Positions 6,740-13,748 of a DNA stretch of 13,748 nucleotides are shown here, in pieces. This DNA is from Natronohydrobacter sp. (lineage in GTDB: Bacteria; Pseudomonadota; Alphaproteobacteria; Rhodobacterales; Rhodobacteraceae). The stretch is taken from positions 1 to 13,748 of the forward strand of contig SKSL01000090.1 in NCBI GenBank assembly GCA_007123015.1, read 5' to 3'. Each line of letters begins with the position of its first letter. Position 1 is the stretch's first letter. Below the pieces are notes generated by a model. That model was not told where the DNA came from and did not search any database. It saw only the letters and a list, made by a program, of their open reading frames with translations. The position numbers were made by a program, and so were the translations under genes.

Positions 6740-7925
6740 CGCGCCCCTCCATGATTGCGGCAAAGATATCAGGGTCGGTCACACCTTCGGAGCCGATGAG
6801 CAGCACACGCGACCCGTTATCGAGTCCGAGCCTCGCAGACAAGTCGGGATCGGCGCGCGCTGCGATCAGTGCGGAAAGGCCGGCAACAGCGCTTTCGCCG
6901 GCCTCGATCACTTGGTCGTCCCCGAGCGGTCGCGCCAGCAGCCGCATGGTCGGCGCCACAAGGTTTTCGGGAATGGTTAGGTAATCACCGGCTTCCTCTT
7001 CGAGAATTGTCCAGGCGAGCTCCGAAGGTTCGCCGCAAGACAGGCCGGCCATAATCGTTTCTCGACTGATGACAAAAGTCGTCGGCTTACCGGCCTTTGC
7101 ACTTTCGAAAAGGCACGCCGCCAGTTCCGGCTCGACGATCACGACACGCGGTGCCGTGTTGCCCCAATGCTGCCGCAGGCTCGCCGCGACACCGGCCGCA
7201 AGCCCCCCGACGCCCCCTTGCAAAAAGACATGAGTAGGAGCTTCACGGAGCACGTCGCAGATTTCCTGCGTCATCACGCCGTATCCTGCCATGACTTCTC
7301 GCGGCGGCTGTGAATAGCCCGGCCATGAAGTGTCCGAGACGACGAACCAACCGTTTTCCTGGGCTTCGCCCTTCGCCAGCGCGACCGACGCATCATAGTC
7401 GCCTGCTATCCGGATCACCTCGGCACCCAAGTTACGCATCGCCTGCGCCCGACCTTCGCTGACGTCAGTGTGGATGTAGATACGACAGCGCGCACCAAAA
7501 CGCTGGCAACCCCAGGCGAGCGAACGGCCGTGATTGCCGTCGGTCGCGGAAATCAGTGTGATCTCGCTGCATTCTGCGGCGAAGCGACCGTTGCGGATAT
7601 CAGACAAAGAGACTTCGGCACCGGTCAGCCGTTCAATCTCCCGCTGAAGGACGCGCAGAGCGGCATAGGCTCCGCCAAGCGCCTTGAAACTACCAAGACC
7701 AAATCGCGGCCCTTCGTGCTTGTATCGGATCTCATCGATGCCGATCGCCTGAGCGAGCGCGGGCAAGGACACCAGAGGTGTCGGTTCGTATCCGGGCCAA
7801 GCAGTGATCTCGGCGCGGGCGGTTGCGAAATCCTCGGATGATACAACCGTATATGCCGCGACTCCTCCTTTCACGCGAGATGCCGTCACATATCCGAGCC
7901 TTGCAGGGGGAAGAAGATCGGGCAT
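6729..7925 (-). CDS. dpaL: Diaminopropionate ammonia-lyase (PLP-dependent)
   Basis: This 398-residue fold-type II PLP enzyme would convert 2,3-diaminopropionate to pyruvate and two ammonia (EC 4.3.1.15). Its length equals E. coli YgeX. The Schiff-base lysine is K81 in FGLGSFKALGGAYA. Two aspartates used by the E. coli enzyme as catalytic bases for the two isomers align by eye: D129 in SATDGNHGR and D198 in VSDTSWPGY. The phosphate loop is GGVGGLAAG (237-245), and IMAGLSCGEP (291-300) is also typical. These features favour this family over the threonine-dehydratase-like EutB of ectoine clusters. ATG 7925 follows AGGA with 6-nt spacing. It lies between an M20 relic and the M24 gene in one operon; E. 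coli ygeX is likewise next to an M20-family gene (ygeY). Confidence 0.88.
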   Translation of the reverse strand: MPDLLPPARLGYVTASRVKGGVAAYTVVSSEDFATARAEITAWPGYEPTPLVSLPALAQAIGIDEIRYKHEGPRFGLGSFKALGGAYAALRVLQREIERLTGAEVSLSDIRNGRFAAECSEITLISATDGNHGRSLAWGCQRFGARCRIYIHTDVSEGRAQAMRNLGAEVIRIAGDYDASVALAKGEAQENGWFVVSDTSWPGYSQPPREVMAGYGVMTQEICDVLREAPTHVFLQGGVGGLAAGVAASLRQHWGNTAPRVVIVEPELAACLFESAKAGKPTTFVISRETIMAGLSCGEPSELAWTILEEEAGDYLTIPENLVAPTMRLLARPLGDDQVIEAGESAVAGLSALIAARADPDLSARLGLDNGSRVLLIGSEGVTDPDIFAAIMEGRDAA

Positions 7926-7948
7926 CAGGTTTCCTGTCTTGGTGGAAG

Positions 7949-8242
7949 TCAGTTGCTAAAGAGTTGCGCCCAGGAACGAGCACTGATGGGCAGAAGCGCG
8001 TCTTTGACGCCTTTATCAGCAAAGTGCAGCAACTGGCAGCGCATCCATGTCGGCGCGAAAGCCGGTCGCCCGGTTCCCGCGCGTAACACGCGAAAGACGC
8101 CAAACACTTCATGAGCCTCAATCCCATGTTCGCGCAAGCAATCAGCCACGGCGTCGCGGGTGCGTTCTTCCCTGAACCTCAATTCGGAATAACTAACAAT
8201 TGCATTCCTGAACTCCGCCAACTTCTGCGCAAGAACCTCCAT
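7949..8242 (-). pseudogene. M20-family amidohydrolase, frameshifted and internally deleted
   Basis: The first ~60 codons match the N-terminus of M20 aminoacylase/amidohydrolases (ELRFREERTRDAVADCLREH, GIEAHEVFGVFRVLRAGTG). The diagnostic continuation FRADMDALPVAAL then appears in a different frame (about 8062-8019, minus) and ends at TGA 8018-8016, so an indel lies near 8060-8070. In the original frame the ORF ends with KDALLPISARSWAQLFSN, which resembles the C-terminal tail of M20 enzymes. The whole catalytic centre and lid domain (about 300 residues) would be missing between. The start has a good ribosome binding site (GGAG, 6 nt). It is the first gene of the operon, 23 nt before the ammonia-lyase. 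The 97-residue product cannot be an active M20 enzyme. Confidence 0.75.
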
Positions 8243-8415
8243 GCGTCACTCCGCTACGTTGCAGATGCAAGTTAGTTCCTCGGCCAGTTTTTCGGCGTCA
8301 AAGTTATAAGAGAAATCGATATTTTAGTTCGCGTTAGGCCAAATATCCGATCATTTTCCGCTCAAGAATTTCTTCCTGCGTCGAACTTCGTGGGATCCCG
8401 AAAGCATGCCCGCTG
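8243..8415 (-). promoter_or_regulatory. Upstream region of the M20-relic/lyase/M24 operon
   Basis: This 173-base AT-richer gap precedes the three-gene minus-strand operon and must carry its promoter unless the GntR transcript reads through. I could not settle on a convincing -35/-10 pair. No copy of the GTATATAC-centred palindrome found at 9215-9234 is present. Confidence 0.35.
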
Positions 8416-9156
8416 TCAGGGGGCCATCTGCGCTCTGGCCGTGAACTGAGCAAGTTCGCCCCGCCAGATCTGCTGGCCGAAGCAAAAGGGGCTGCCTGTT
8501 CGGTCACGGATCACCTGTTCAAGCTCTATACCCGCTTGAAAAGGCGCCAACCCCAGCAGCTCGGCTTCTGAAGGTTGTGTCGCGCGCATGCGGATCACCA
8601 GATCGGCGCTGCAGGCGATGATGCCGTAACCGCGCTCCAGAAGAAGCGTTGTCGATTGCCGCAAGTCGTGGTCCAGCAGATCGGGGCACAGATCGGCGAC
8701 TACGTATTCGGTTTCTATAAGCATGGCGTGCCGACCGATGCGGAACAACCTAGTATATTGGTGCAGCATCCGATCGATGTCGACCGAGAGAGCCGCCGCC
8801 AGCCGAGAATCGGCTTGTTTGGTGCCCTTTCCGATCACGGTGATGTCCAGTTCGGCCCCTGCGGCTAGGGTGTCAGCGGCAAAGCTTACCTGCCGAGTGA
8901 TGTCGTAGGTCACTCGCCTCGGCGACACGAAGCGCCCGCGGCGTCCCTGACTGTAGGCCAGTCCCTCGGCCTCGATCGCTTCGAGCGCACGGCGAGCGGT
9001 CATTCGACTAACGCGATGCGTCTCGGCCAAAGCACGCTCCGAGGGCAGAGCAGCATGCGCGTCCAATCTTCCCGACACTATTTCCTGCCGGAGTGTTTCG
9101 ACAATCTGCCGGAAGCGGGACAACGAGGGCTCGATCCTAGCCGAGTTGCATTGCAT
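8416..9156 (-). CDS. GntR-family regulator, HutC/UTRA subfamily
   Basis: This 246-residue protein has an N-terminal GntR winged helix (about 12-80; VETLRQEIVSGRLDAHAALP then SERALAETHRVSRMTARRAL) and a C-terminal UTRA effector domain (about 95-240). It lacks the aminotransferase domain of MocR/EnuR regulators that usually control ectoine genes. It is divergent from the EutA-like gene. The perfect palindrome at 9215-9234 has the GT/AC core spacing typical of HutC-type operators, so it likely represses the EutA-like/oxidoreductase operon and perhaps itself. The start ATG 9156 is preceded by GGAG at 9-nt spacing. The effector is unknown. Confidence 0.9.
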   Translation of the reverse strand: MQCNSARIEPSLSRFRQIVETLRQEIVSGRLDAHAALPSERALAETHRVSRMTARRALEAIEAEGLAYSQGRRGRFVSPRRVTYDITRQVSFAADTLAAGAELDITVIGKGTKQADSRLAAALSVDIDRMLHQYTRLFRIGRHAMLIETEYVVADLCPDLLDHDLRQSTTLLLERGYGIIACSADLVIRMRATQPSEAELLGLAPFQAGIELEQVIRDRTGSPFCFGQQIWRGELAQFTARAQMAP

Positions 9157-9200
9157 CAGGTATGGCTCCAGTTTTTTTCTTTACTTAGCATGACTGCGAA

Positions 9201-9234
9201 TATAACAACAAGAACATCTGGTATATACCAGATG
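9201..9234 (+). promoter_or_regulatory. Promoter -10 and 20-bp palindromic GntR operator
   Basis: TATAAC (9201-9206) is a good -10 for the EutA-like gene, with a weak -35 (CTTTAC, 9179-9184, 16-nt spacer). Immediately downstream, CATCTGGTAT (9215-9224) is followed by its exact inverted repeat ATACCAGATG (9225-9234), a perfect 20-bp palindrome covering the expected transcription start. Its centre GGTATATACC fits HutC-subfamily GntR sites. The location suggests repression by blocking initiation. Confidence 0.7.
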
Positions 9235-9264
9235 CTGATTGCGCGACAACAAGGTGATACCCAG

Positions 9265-10035
9265 ATGCACATCACTCCCATGTCAATCATCGAAACCCTT
9301 CCATTCACCATCGATGCCGGTTTGGGTACCCGGGCACGACTGGGCGCAATAATCCTGCAGACTGACCAGACGATTGAACACGAATTCGCCACGCTGCTGC
9401 GTTGCGATGGGGTCGCGCTCTATCACGCTCGGATGCCCAACGAGATGGAGGTTACCCCCGAGACCCTGCTGCAAATGGCGCGAGATCTGCCCGCAGCCGC
9501 AGCGCTGCTGCCCCGGCGCTTTGCATTCGACGCCATCGCATATTGCTGCACCTCGGGAGCGACAATGATAGGCGAGGATCGTGTCGACAGCATGATTCGC
9601 CAGTGCCACCCCGATGCGGTCATCACAGATCCATTGCGCGCGTTCATGGCAGCGCTGGAGGCGCTCGGGATCAAACGGATCGGCCTGTTGACGCCTTATG
9701 CACCAGAGGTAACGACTCAGATGCAGAACCGACTGTTGCAGGCTGGATTCCGGATCAGTGCGTTGGCGTCGTTTAATCAGTCCGACGATTTCAGCGTCGC
9801 ACGCATCAGTTCAGACAGTATTCTCGAGGGGATTCTTGCACTTGGTCGACGCGACGATTGCGACGCGGTATGTGTATCGTGCACCAGCCTGCGTGTGCTG
9901 CCCGTTATCGCCCGTGCCGAAAGGCTCCTGGGAAAGCCTGTGCTTTCCAGCAACCAAGTTTCTGCATGGCACCTGCTTCGACTTGCCCAGGTGCGCGACC
10001 GGATCGATGTCGCGGGTCGCCTTTTCCAAGTGTAG
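9265..10035 (+). CDS. Asp/Glu racemase-superfamily protein, EutA/maleate-isomerase-like
   Basis: With start 9265 this is a 256-residue protein of the Asp/Glu racemase, maleate isomerase and arylmalonate decarboxylase superfamily. The two catalytic-cysteine motifs are visible: CCTSGATMIG (C94/C95) and SCTSLR (C206), with GIKRIGLLTPY opening the second half. EutA of ectoine/hydroxyectoine clusters belongs here, as do maleate isomerases. The neighbouring Ehu-like importer favours EutA, but EutB and EutC partners are absent. The open frame extends upstream to 9016 through the GntR gene. ATG 9265 has AAGGTGA (9251-9257) at 7-nt spacing and lies after the operator, so it is the real start. It is followed after 33 nt by the oxidoreductase gene. 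Confidence 0.8.
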   Translation: MHITPMSIIETLPFTIDAGLGTRARLGAIILQTDQTIEHEFATLLRCDGVALYHARMPNEMEVTPETLLQMARDLPAAAALLPRRFAFDAIAYCCTSGATMIGEDRVDSMIRQCHPDAVITDPLRAFMAALEALGIKRIGLLTPYAPEVTTQMQNRLLQAGFRISALASFNQSDDFSVARISSDSILEGILALGRRDDCDAVCVSCTSLRVLPVIARAERLLGKPVLSSNQVSAWHLLRLAQVRDRIDVAGRLFQV

Positions 10036-10068
10036 CAATCCCGTTCGTCCTATCGCAGGAGATAAATC

Positions 10069-12516
10069 ATGCAAAAGGCAATGCCTAGCCACGCTCGGGT
10101 CGTGATTATCGGCGGTGGTATACACGGCTGCTCGGTTGCCTACCATCTGTCCAGAGAAGGATGGACGGATGTCGTGTTACTTGAGCGCAAGCAGCTAACT
10201 TCGGGGACCACCTGGCACGCGGCCGGGCTGGTCGGGCAGTTGCAGGGTAGCCATGCAACGACGGCTTTCGCGAAGTACGGCATCGAGCTTCTGCAAGACA
10301 TTGAGGCCGAGACAGGACAGAATCCGGGCTACCGGCGTTCGGGCTCAATATCGATCGCGATCAACGAGGAGCGTCTCGCAGAGCTCAGGCGCAAGGCCGA
10401 TTTTGCCTCACTCTTCGGCATTGAGGCACATCACCTGTCAACAGCCGAGATCAAGGACCGCTGGCCGCTTGTCAATGCCGAGGGAGTATTAGGTGGGATC
10501 TTTATACCCAGTGACGGGTCGGCCAACCCGATCGACCTGACGATTGCTCTGGCCAAGGGTGCGCGATTGCACGGCGCGCAGATATTCGAGCACGTAAAGG
10601 TCGAAGGCGTTGATGTGGTTGGCGGCAAGGTTAGCGGCGTGCGTACAGCGCAAGGCACAATCACTGCCGATGTCGTCGTAAATTGCGGTGGCATGTGGGC
10701 GCGCGAACTTGGGCGTCAAAACGGAGTTGGCGTCCCTCTTCACGCCTGCGAACACTACTATCTCGTAACCGAACCGATTCCGAACCTGCCCTCTGATCTG
10801 CCCGTGCTGCGGTCGTATTGTGACGGAACCTACTGGAAGGAAGATGCGGGAAAGCTTTTGTTTGGCTTCGCCCATACCCGTGCCAAGGCATGGGGTTCCC
10901 TCGGCATTTCCGATGATTTTTGTTTCGACAGCCTGCCCTTCGTTGAAGAGGACGTGACCGAGGTTCTTGAGGCGGCGATTAATCGAGTTCCGATTCTTCA
11001 GGAAACCGGCATCAGGACATTCTTCAACGGGCCCGAAAGCTATTCTCACGATGGCCGATTCACGCTTGGCGAGGCGCCGGAGGTTAAGGGATATTTTGTA
11101 TTGGCCGGAGTAAATTCGACCGGGATCCAGTCGGGCTCTGGTGCCGGCAGGGCCTTGGCGCAATGGATCATGAAGGGCCACCCCCCTATCGACCTGAGCG
11201 AAATGGATCCAAAACGTTGCGAGGAGTTTCAGACACAAGACCCCTACCTGCGCGAACGCTGCCCCGAAACGCTGGTGCTGACCTATGCGATGCACTGGCC
11301 GAACCGTCAACGCGAGAGCGCTCGCAACCTGCGACGTACCCCCTTCCATCACGCGCTCAGGTCACGAGGTGCCTGTTTCGCAGAAGCTCAGGGCTGGGAG
11401 CGCCCAGGCTGGTTCGCGACCGACGGGCGCCCGGCAGAATATACCTACAGTTTTCACCGCCCCGATTGGTTCGCCCTCGTTTTAGAAGAACAGAAGGCCG
11501 CGCGCGAGGCGGTGGCCATGATCGATTACTCGATGCTCGGCAAGTTAATGGTGGAGGGTCCGGACGCTGAGGGGTTCCTGCAAAGGATCTGCACCAACGA
11601 CATGGCGATTTCGCCCGGTCGCATCGCCTATACGCTGTTGCTGAACGAGCGCGGCGGTATCGAAAGCGACGTGACTGTGGCGCGCCACGCAGTCGATGCC
11701 TTTATGGTGATGAGCGCGATCTCCCACACGCGTCGCGACTACTTGCATATCCGCGACGCGATCCGTGATGGAGAAGACGTGCGTTTGAGGGACGTGACTA
11801 CTGCCTATGGCGTACTCGCTATTGCTGGCCCGCATTCACGCGCACTGCTTGCAGCAGTCAGCAATGTCGATCTTTCCAACGAAGCGTTTCCATTTAACTG
11901 CCTACGCAGTTTCCAAATTGGGTACGCCCGGGTCTTTGCGCAGCGCCTGTCCTACACGGGCGAATTGGGTTGGGAGATATTTGTAACGCCTGACTTCGCC
12001 GAGCACGTTTTTGATGTCCTGATCGCCGCTGGGGAGGGTTTTGGCCTGCGACTGATCGGCGGAGAGGCACTCAACGCCCTGCGGATCGAGAAGGGATTTG
12101 TGCACTGGGGCCATGACATTGCATACACTGAGGCGCCGCATCAGGTCGGACTCGATTTTGTCTGCAAGCCTCGCAAGGCCATCCCGTTTGTCGGACGCGA
12201 CGCCTATCTTGCGCGAAAGGCAGAGGGGCAGGGACCACATCTGTGCTACGTCAGGCTCGATGACCCGGTGCCGATGCTGTTCCACAACGAGCCGGTGCTT
12301 CTGGACGGTGAAGTTGTGGGCTTCATAACTTCTGGTGCCTACGCGCAAAGTTCGGGCGCTGCGGTCGGATTGTGTATGCTGGCGCTGTCCAAGGACGCGA
12401 CCTCGGAAGAGCTTGCCAAGCGCAAGTTCACGGTGATGGTCGAGGGCAAAGCGGTTGGTGCCGAAGTCAGACGCAGACCGTTTCATGACCCAAGCAATAG
12501 CCGAATGCTGTCATGA
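10069..12516 (+). CDS. FAD-dependent oxidoreductase with GcvT domains (dimethylglycine/sarcosine dehydrogenase family)
   Basis: This 815-residue enzyme has the four-domain plan of dimethylglycine and sarcosine dehydrogenases: DAO/FAD domain (about 9-365), FAO_M linker (about 370-425), GCV_T folate-binding domain (about 425-700) and GCV_T C-terminal barrel (about 720-810). The dinucleotide motif is VVIIGGGIHG. TSGTTWHAAGL carries H50, matching the histidine that binds FAD covalently in this family. It would oxidise an N-methyl or N-alkyl amino acid and pass the one-carbon unit to tetrahydrofolate in the cytoplasm. Such proteins are numerous in roseobacters and substrates cannot be read from sequence. 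AGGAG (10057-10061) precedes the ATG by 7 nt. It probably shares the GntR-controlled operon with the EutA-like gene. Confidence 0.9.
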   Translation: MQKAMPSHARVVIIGGGIHGCSVAYHLSREGWTDVVLLERKQLTSGTTWHAAGLVGQLQGSHATTAFAKYGIELLQDIEAETGQNPGYRRSGSISIAINEERLAELRRKADFASLFGIEAHHLSTAEIKDRWPLVNAEGVLGGIFIPSDGSANPIDLTIALAKGARLHGAQIFEHVKVEGVDVVGGKVSGVRTAQGTITADVVVNCGGMWARELGRQNGVGVPLHACEHYYLVTEPIPNLPSDLPVLRSYCDGTYWKEDAGKLLFGFAHTRAKAWGSLGISDDFCFDSLPFVEEDVTEVLEAAINRVPILQETGIRTFFNGPESYSHDGRFTLGEAPEVKGYFVLAGVNSTGIQSGSGAGRALAQWIMKGHPPIDLSEMDPKRCEEFQTQDPYLRERCPETLVLTYAMHWPNRQRESARNLRRTPFHHALRSRGACFAEAQGWERPGWFATDGRPAEYTYSFHRPDWFALVLEEQKAAREAVAMIDYSMLGKLMVEGPDAEGFLQRICTNDMAISPGRIAYTLLLNERGGIESDVTVARHAVDAFMVMSAISHTRRDYLHIRDAIRDGEDVRLRDVTTAYGVLAIAGPHSRALLAAVSNVDLSNEAFPFNCLRSFQIGYARVFAQRLSYTGELGWEIFVTPDFAEHVFDVLIAAGEGFGLRLIGGEALNALRIEKGFVHWGHDIAYTEAPHQVGLDFVCKPRKAIPFVGRDAYLARKAEGQGPHLCYVRLDDPVPMLFHNEPVLLDGEVVGFITSGAYAQSSGAAVGLCMLALSKDATSEELAKRKFTVMVEGKAVGAEVRRRPFHDPSNSRMLS

Positions 12517-12887
12517 CAGCGCTTAGCCTTGGCGCCACGATTGGACACAAGTCGTACGGATCTTGGATACCTTCGCCTTTCGTGTGTCAGACTTTGCGTT
12601 CATCGACATGACGCCTGGGCGGCTCACGGACATCACGTTGTTCGAAAGTCATAACGAGGGCGCCGACGATCCTACGATGCAACTGCCGGTGTTGGTTCAA
12701 TGCCACTCTGATCCTGCCAAAGCCCCATTTTGAGCGGGTTGCGGTTTTTCCGATTCAGGATTCCCATGTGGGTTCTTCTATGTTGAGAGTATGGGCCACC
12801 CCAAGGCGGCGGTTTCCAGCGTAAAGCACCGTCAGGCTGCGCCAAACCCTTGGTGACAAACAGCGTCGAGGCACATAGCCTGGTGCC
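12517..12887. other. 371-base noncoding stretch, possible gene relic
   Basis: No gene with a start and ribosome binding site is visible. One plus-strand frame stays open for 68 codons (12527-12733) and reads like protein (for example RILDTFAFRVSDFAFIDM), ending at TGA; it may be a tail of a lost gene, but I recognise no family. The second half (about 12690-12790) has the look of an insertion-sequence end or leader, which I cannot prove. This gap separates the catabolic genes from the DUF3883-like gene. Confidence 0.4.
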
Positions 12888-13724
12888 ATGACGAACGGAG
12901 CCTGGACGGATAAAGAAAACGATCTGATCGTCGCGGATTACTTCGCGATGCTGGCCGACGATATCTCTGAACGTCCCTACAACAAGGCCGAGCACCGCCG
13001 CGCGCTGCTGCCGCGGCTGAACAATCGGTCCGAGGGCTCTATCGAGTTCAAGCACCAGAACATCAGCGCGGTGCTGAAGGGGCTCGGCGAGGACTGGATC
13101 CCCGGCTACAAGCCAGCGTTCAACTTCCAGATGACCTTGGTGGATGCCGTGGCGCGGTGGCTGGCGCTGAACCCGGCCTGGCTCGGGCGCCAACCGGGGC
13201 TGCAAACAGCCACTGCCCTACGCGAGGCGGCTCAGCTCTGGATCGGGCCGCCGCCGACGTTCTCGAACCAGCCGCCGCCGCAGGAGCTGGACCAGATGCT
13301 GCACATCGCCCGCAAGTTCGACGTGGCGGGCCGGGACGAGCGCAACCGAGCCCTCGGTCGCGCGGGCGAGGAACGTGTGCTGGCGCATGAACGGGCGTCT
13401 CTACGCTCGGCAGGACGGGACGATCTGGCGCGCAAGGTGCGCTGGGTGTCGGAGGAGGATGGCGATGGCGCGGGTTACGACATCGCGAGTTTCGCCCCGG
13501 ACGGGCTACCCCGGCTGATCGAGGTCAAGACCACGAACGGATGGGAGCGCACGCCGTTCCACATCACCCGCAACGAACTGGCCGTGGCCGAGGAGCGCCG
13601 GTTGGAATGGCGGCTGTTCCGGCTGTGGAATTTCTCACGCGAGCCGAAGGCGTTCGAACTGCATCCGCCGCTCGATGCCCATGTCTCACTGACCGCGACG
13701 ACATTTCAAGCGAGCTTCCATTGA
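12888..13724 (+). CDS. DUF3883-domain protein with putative PD-(D/E)XK nuclease motif
   Basis: This is a 278-residue protein. The N-terminal ~90 residues (WTDKENDLIVADYFAMLADD, YNKAEHRRAL, SIEFKHQNISAVLKGLG, GYKP) form a module I have seen in restriction-associated and HNH-type proteins. A proline-rich linker (about 120-132) leads to a C-terminal DUF3883-like domain. There E161/E162, D198 (GAGYDI) and E212-x-K214 (LIEVKTT) make a nuclease-like E...D...ExK set. This suggests a DNA-cleaving or DNA-binding role, perhaps in defence. No methyltransferase or helicase partner is in view; the window ends 24 bases after the stop. Codon use looks more GC-rich than the upstream genes, consistent with separate acquisition. 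The start has no clear ribosome binding site. Confidence 0.7.
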   Translation: MTNGAWTDKENDLIVADYFAMLADDISERPYNKAEHRRALLPRLNNRSEGSIEFKHQNISAVLKGLGEDWIPGYKPAFNFQMTLVDAVARWLALNPAWLGRQPGLQTATALREAAQLWIGPPPTFSNQPPPQELDQMLHIARKFDVAGRDERNRALGRAGEERVLAHERASLRSAGRDDLARKVRWVSEEDGDGAGYDIASFAPDGLPRLIEVKTTNGWERTPFHITRNELAVAEERRLEWRLFRLWNFSREPKAFELHPPLDAHVSLTATTFQASFH

Positions 13725-13748
13725 GCCACAGCCGAAAACGCGTTGTGC

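Noticed and set aside
9016..9264. Upstream extension of the EutA-like ORF
   Set aside because: It runs antisense through the GntR gene start and across the operator; the ATG at 9265 has a proper ribosome binding site and gives the family length.
10489..11352. 287-codon minus ORF opposite the oxidoreductase
   Set aside because: Shadow of the DAO/FAO_M domains; no coding features of its own.
12672..13205. 177-codon minus ORF opposite the DUF3883-like gene start
   Set aside because: Repetitive low-information translation, antisense to a better-supported gene.

Overview
The window looks like an accessory catabolic region from an alphaproteobacterium, most likely a Rhodobacterales/Roseobacter-type organism. 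The reasons are the moderately high GC by eye, the style of the IS630 and IS110 elements, and the pairing of ectoine-type ABC transport genes with a four-domain FAD/GcvT demethylase. The taxon is inferred from gene style, not from a marker gene.

Layout. (1) 1-1471: a relic of an IS630-family transposase gene (27-289, resuming at 1436) split by an IS110-family element (about 290-1443, transposase on the minus strand). Both junctions share the 8-mer AAGACAAG, and joining the flanks restores the IS630 reading frame. The noncoding segment upstream of the IS110 transposase (about 1247-1435) folds into several perfect stems and carries short matches to both element ends, as expected of a bridge RNA. 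(2) 1508-5271: an Lrp/AsnC regulator (minus) divergent from a four-gene polar amino-acid/ectoine-type ABC importer (plus), resembling ehuBCDA. (3) 5570-8242: a minus-strand operon whose order of transcription is a broken M20 amidohydrolase, a 2,3-diaminopropionate ammonia-lyase, and an M24 metallohydrolase. (4) 8416-12516: a GntR/HutC-type regulator (minus) divergent from an Asp/Glu-racemase-superfamily protein (EutA-like) and an 815-residue FAD-dependent oxidoreductase with GcvT domains. A perfect 20-bp palindrome lies between the divergent genes. (5) 12517-12887: noncoding or relic sequence. (6) 12888-13724: a DUF3883-like protein with a PD-(D/E)XK-type motif, probably unrelated cargo.

How the genes may work together. 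The importer would take up a small zwitterionic or cyclic amino-acid derivative. The M24 and (formerly) M20 hydrolases would open or deacylate it. The diaminopropionate ammonia-lyase would turn a 2,3-diamino acid into pyruvate and ammonia. The set overlaps ectoine catabolism (Ehu transporter, Lrp/AsnC regulator, M24 hydrolase, EutA-like protein). However, no EutE/DoeB deacetylase, DoeC/DoeD or EutC is visible, and a diaminopropionate lyase sits where a EutB-type dehydratase might be expected. The substrate may therefore be a diaminopropionate derivative rather than ectoine; this is inference.
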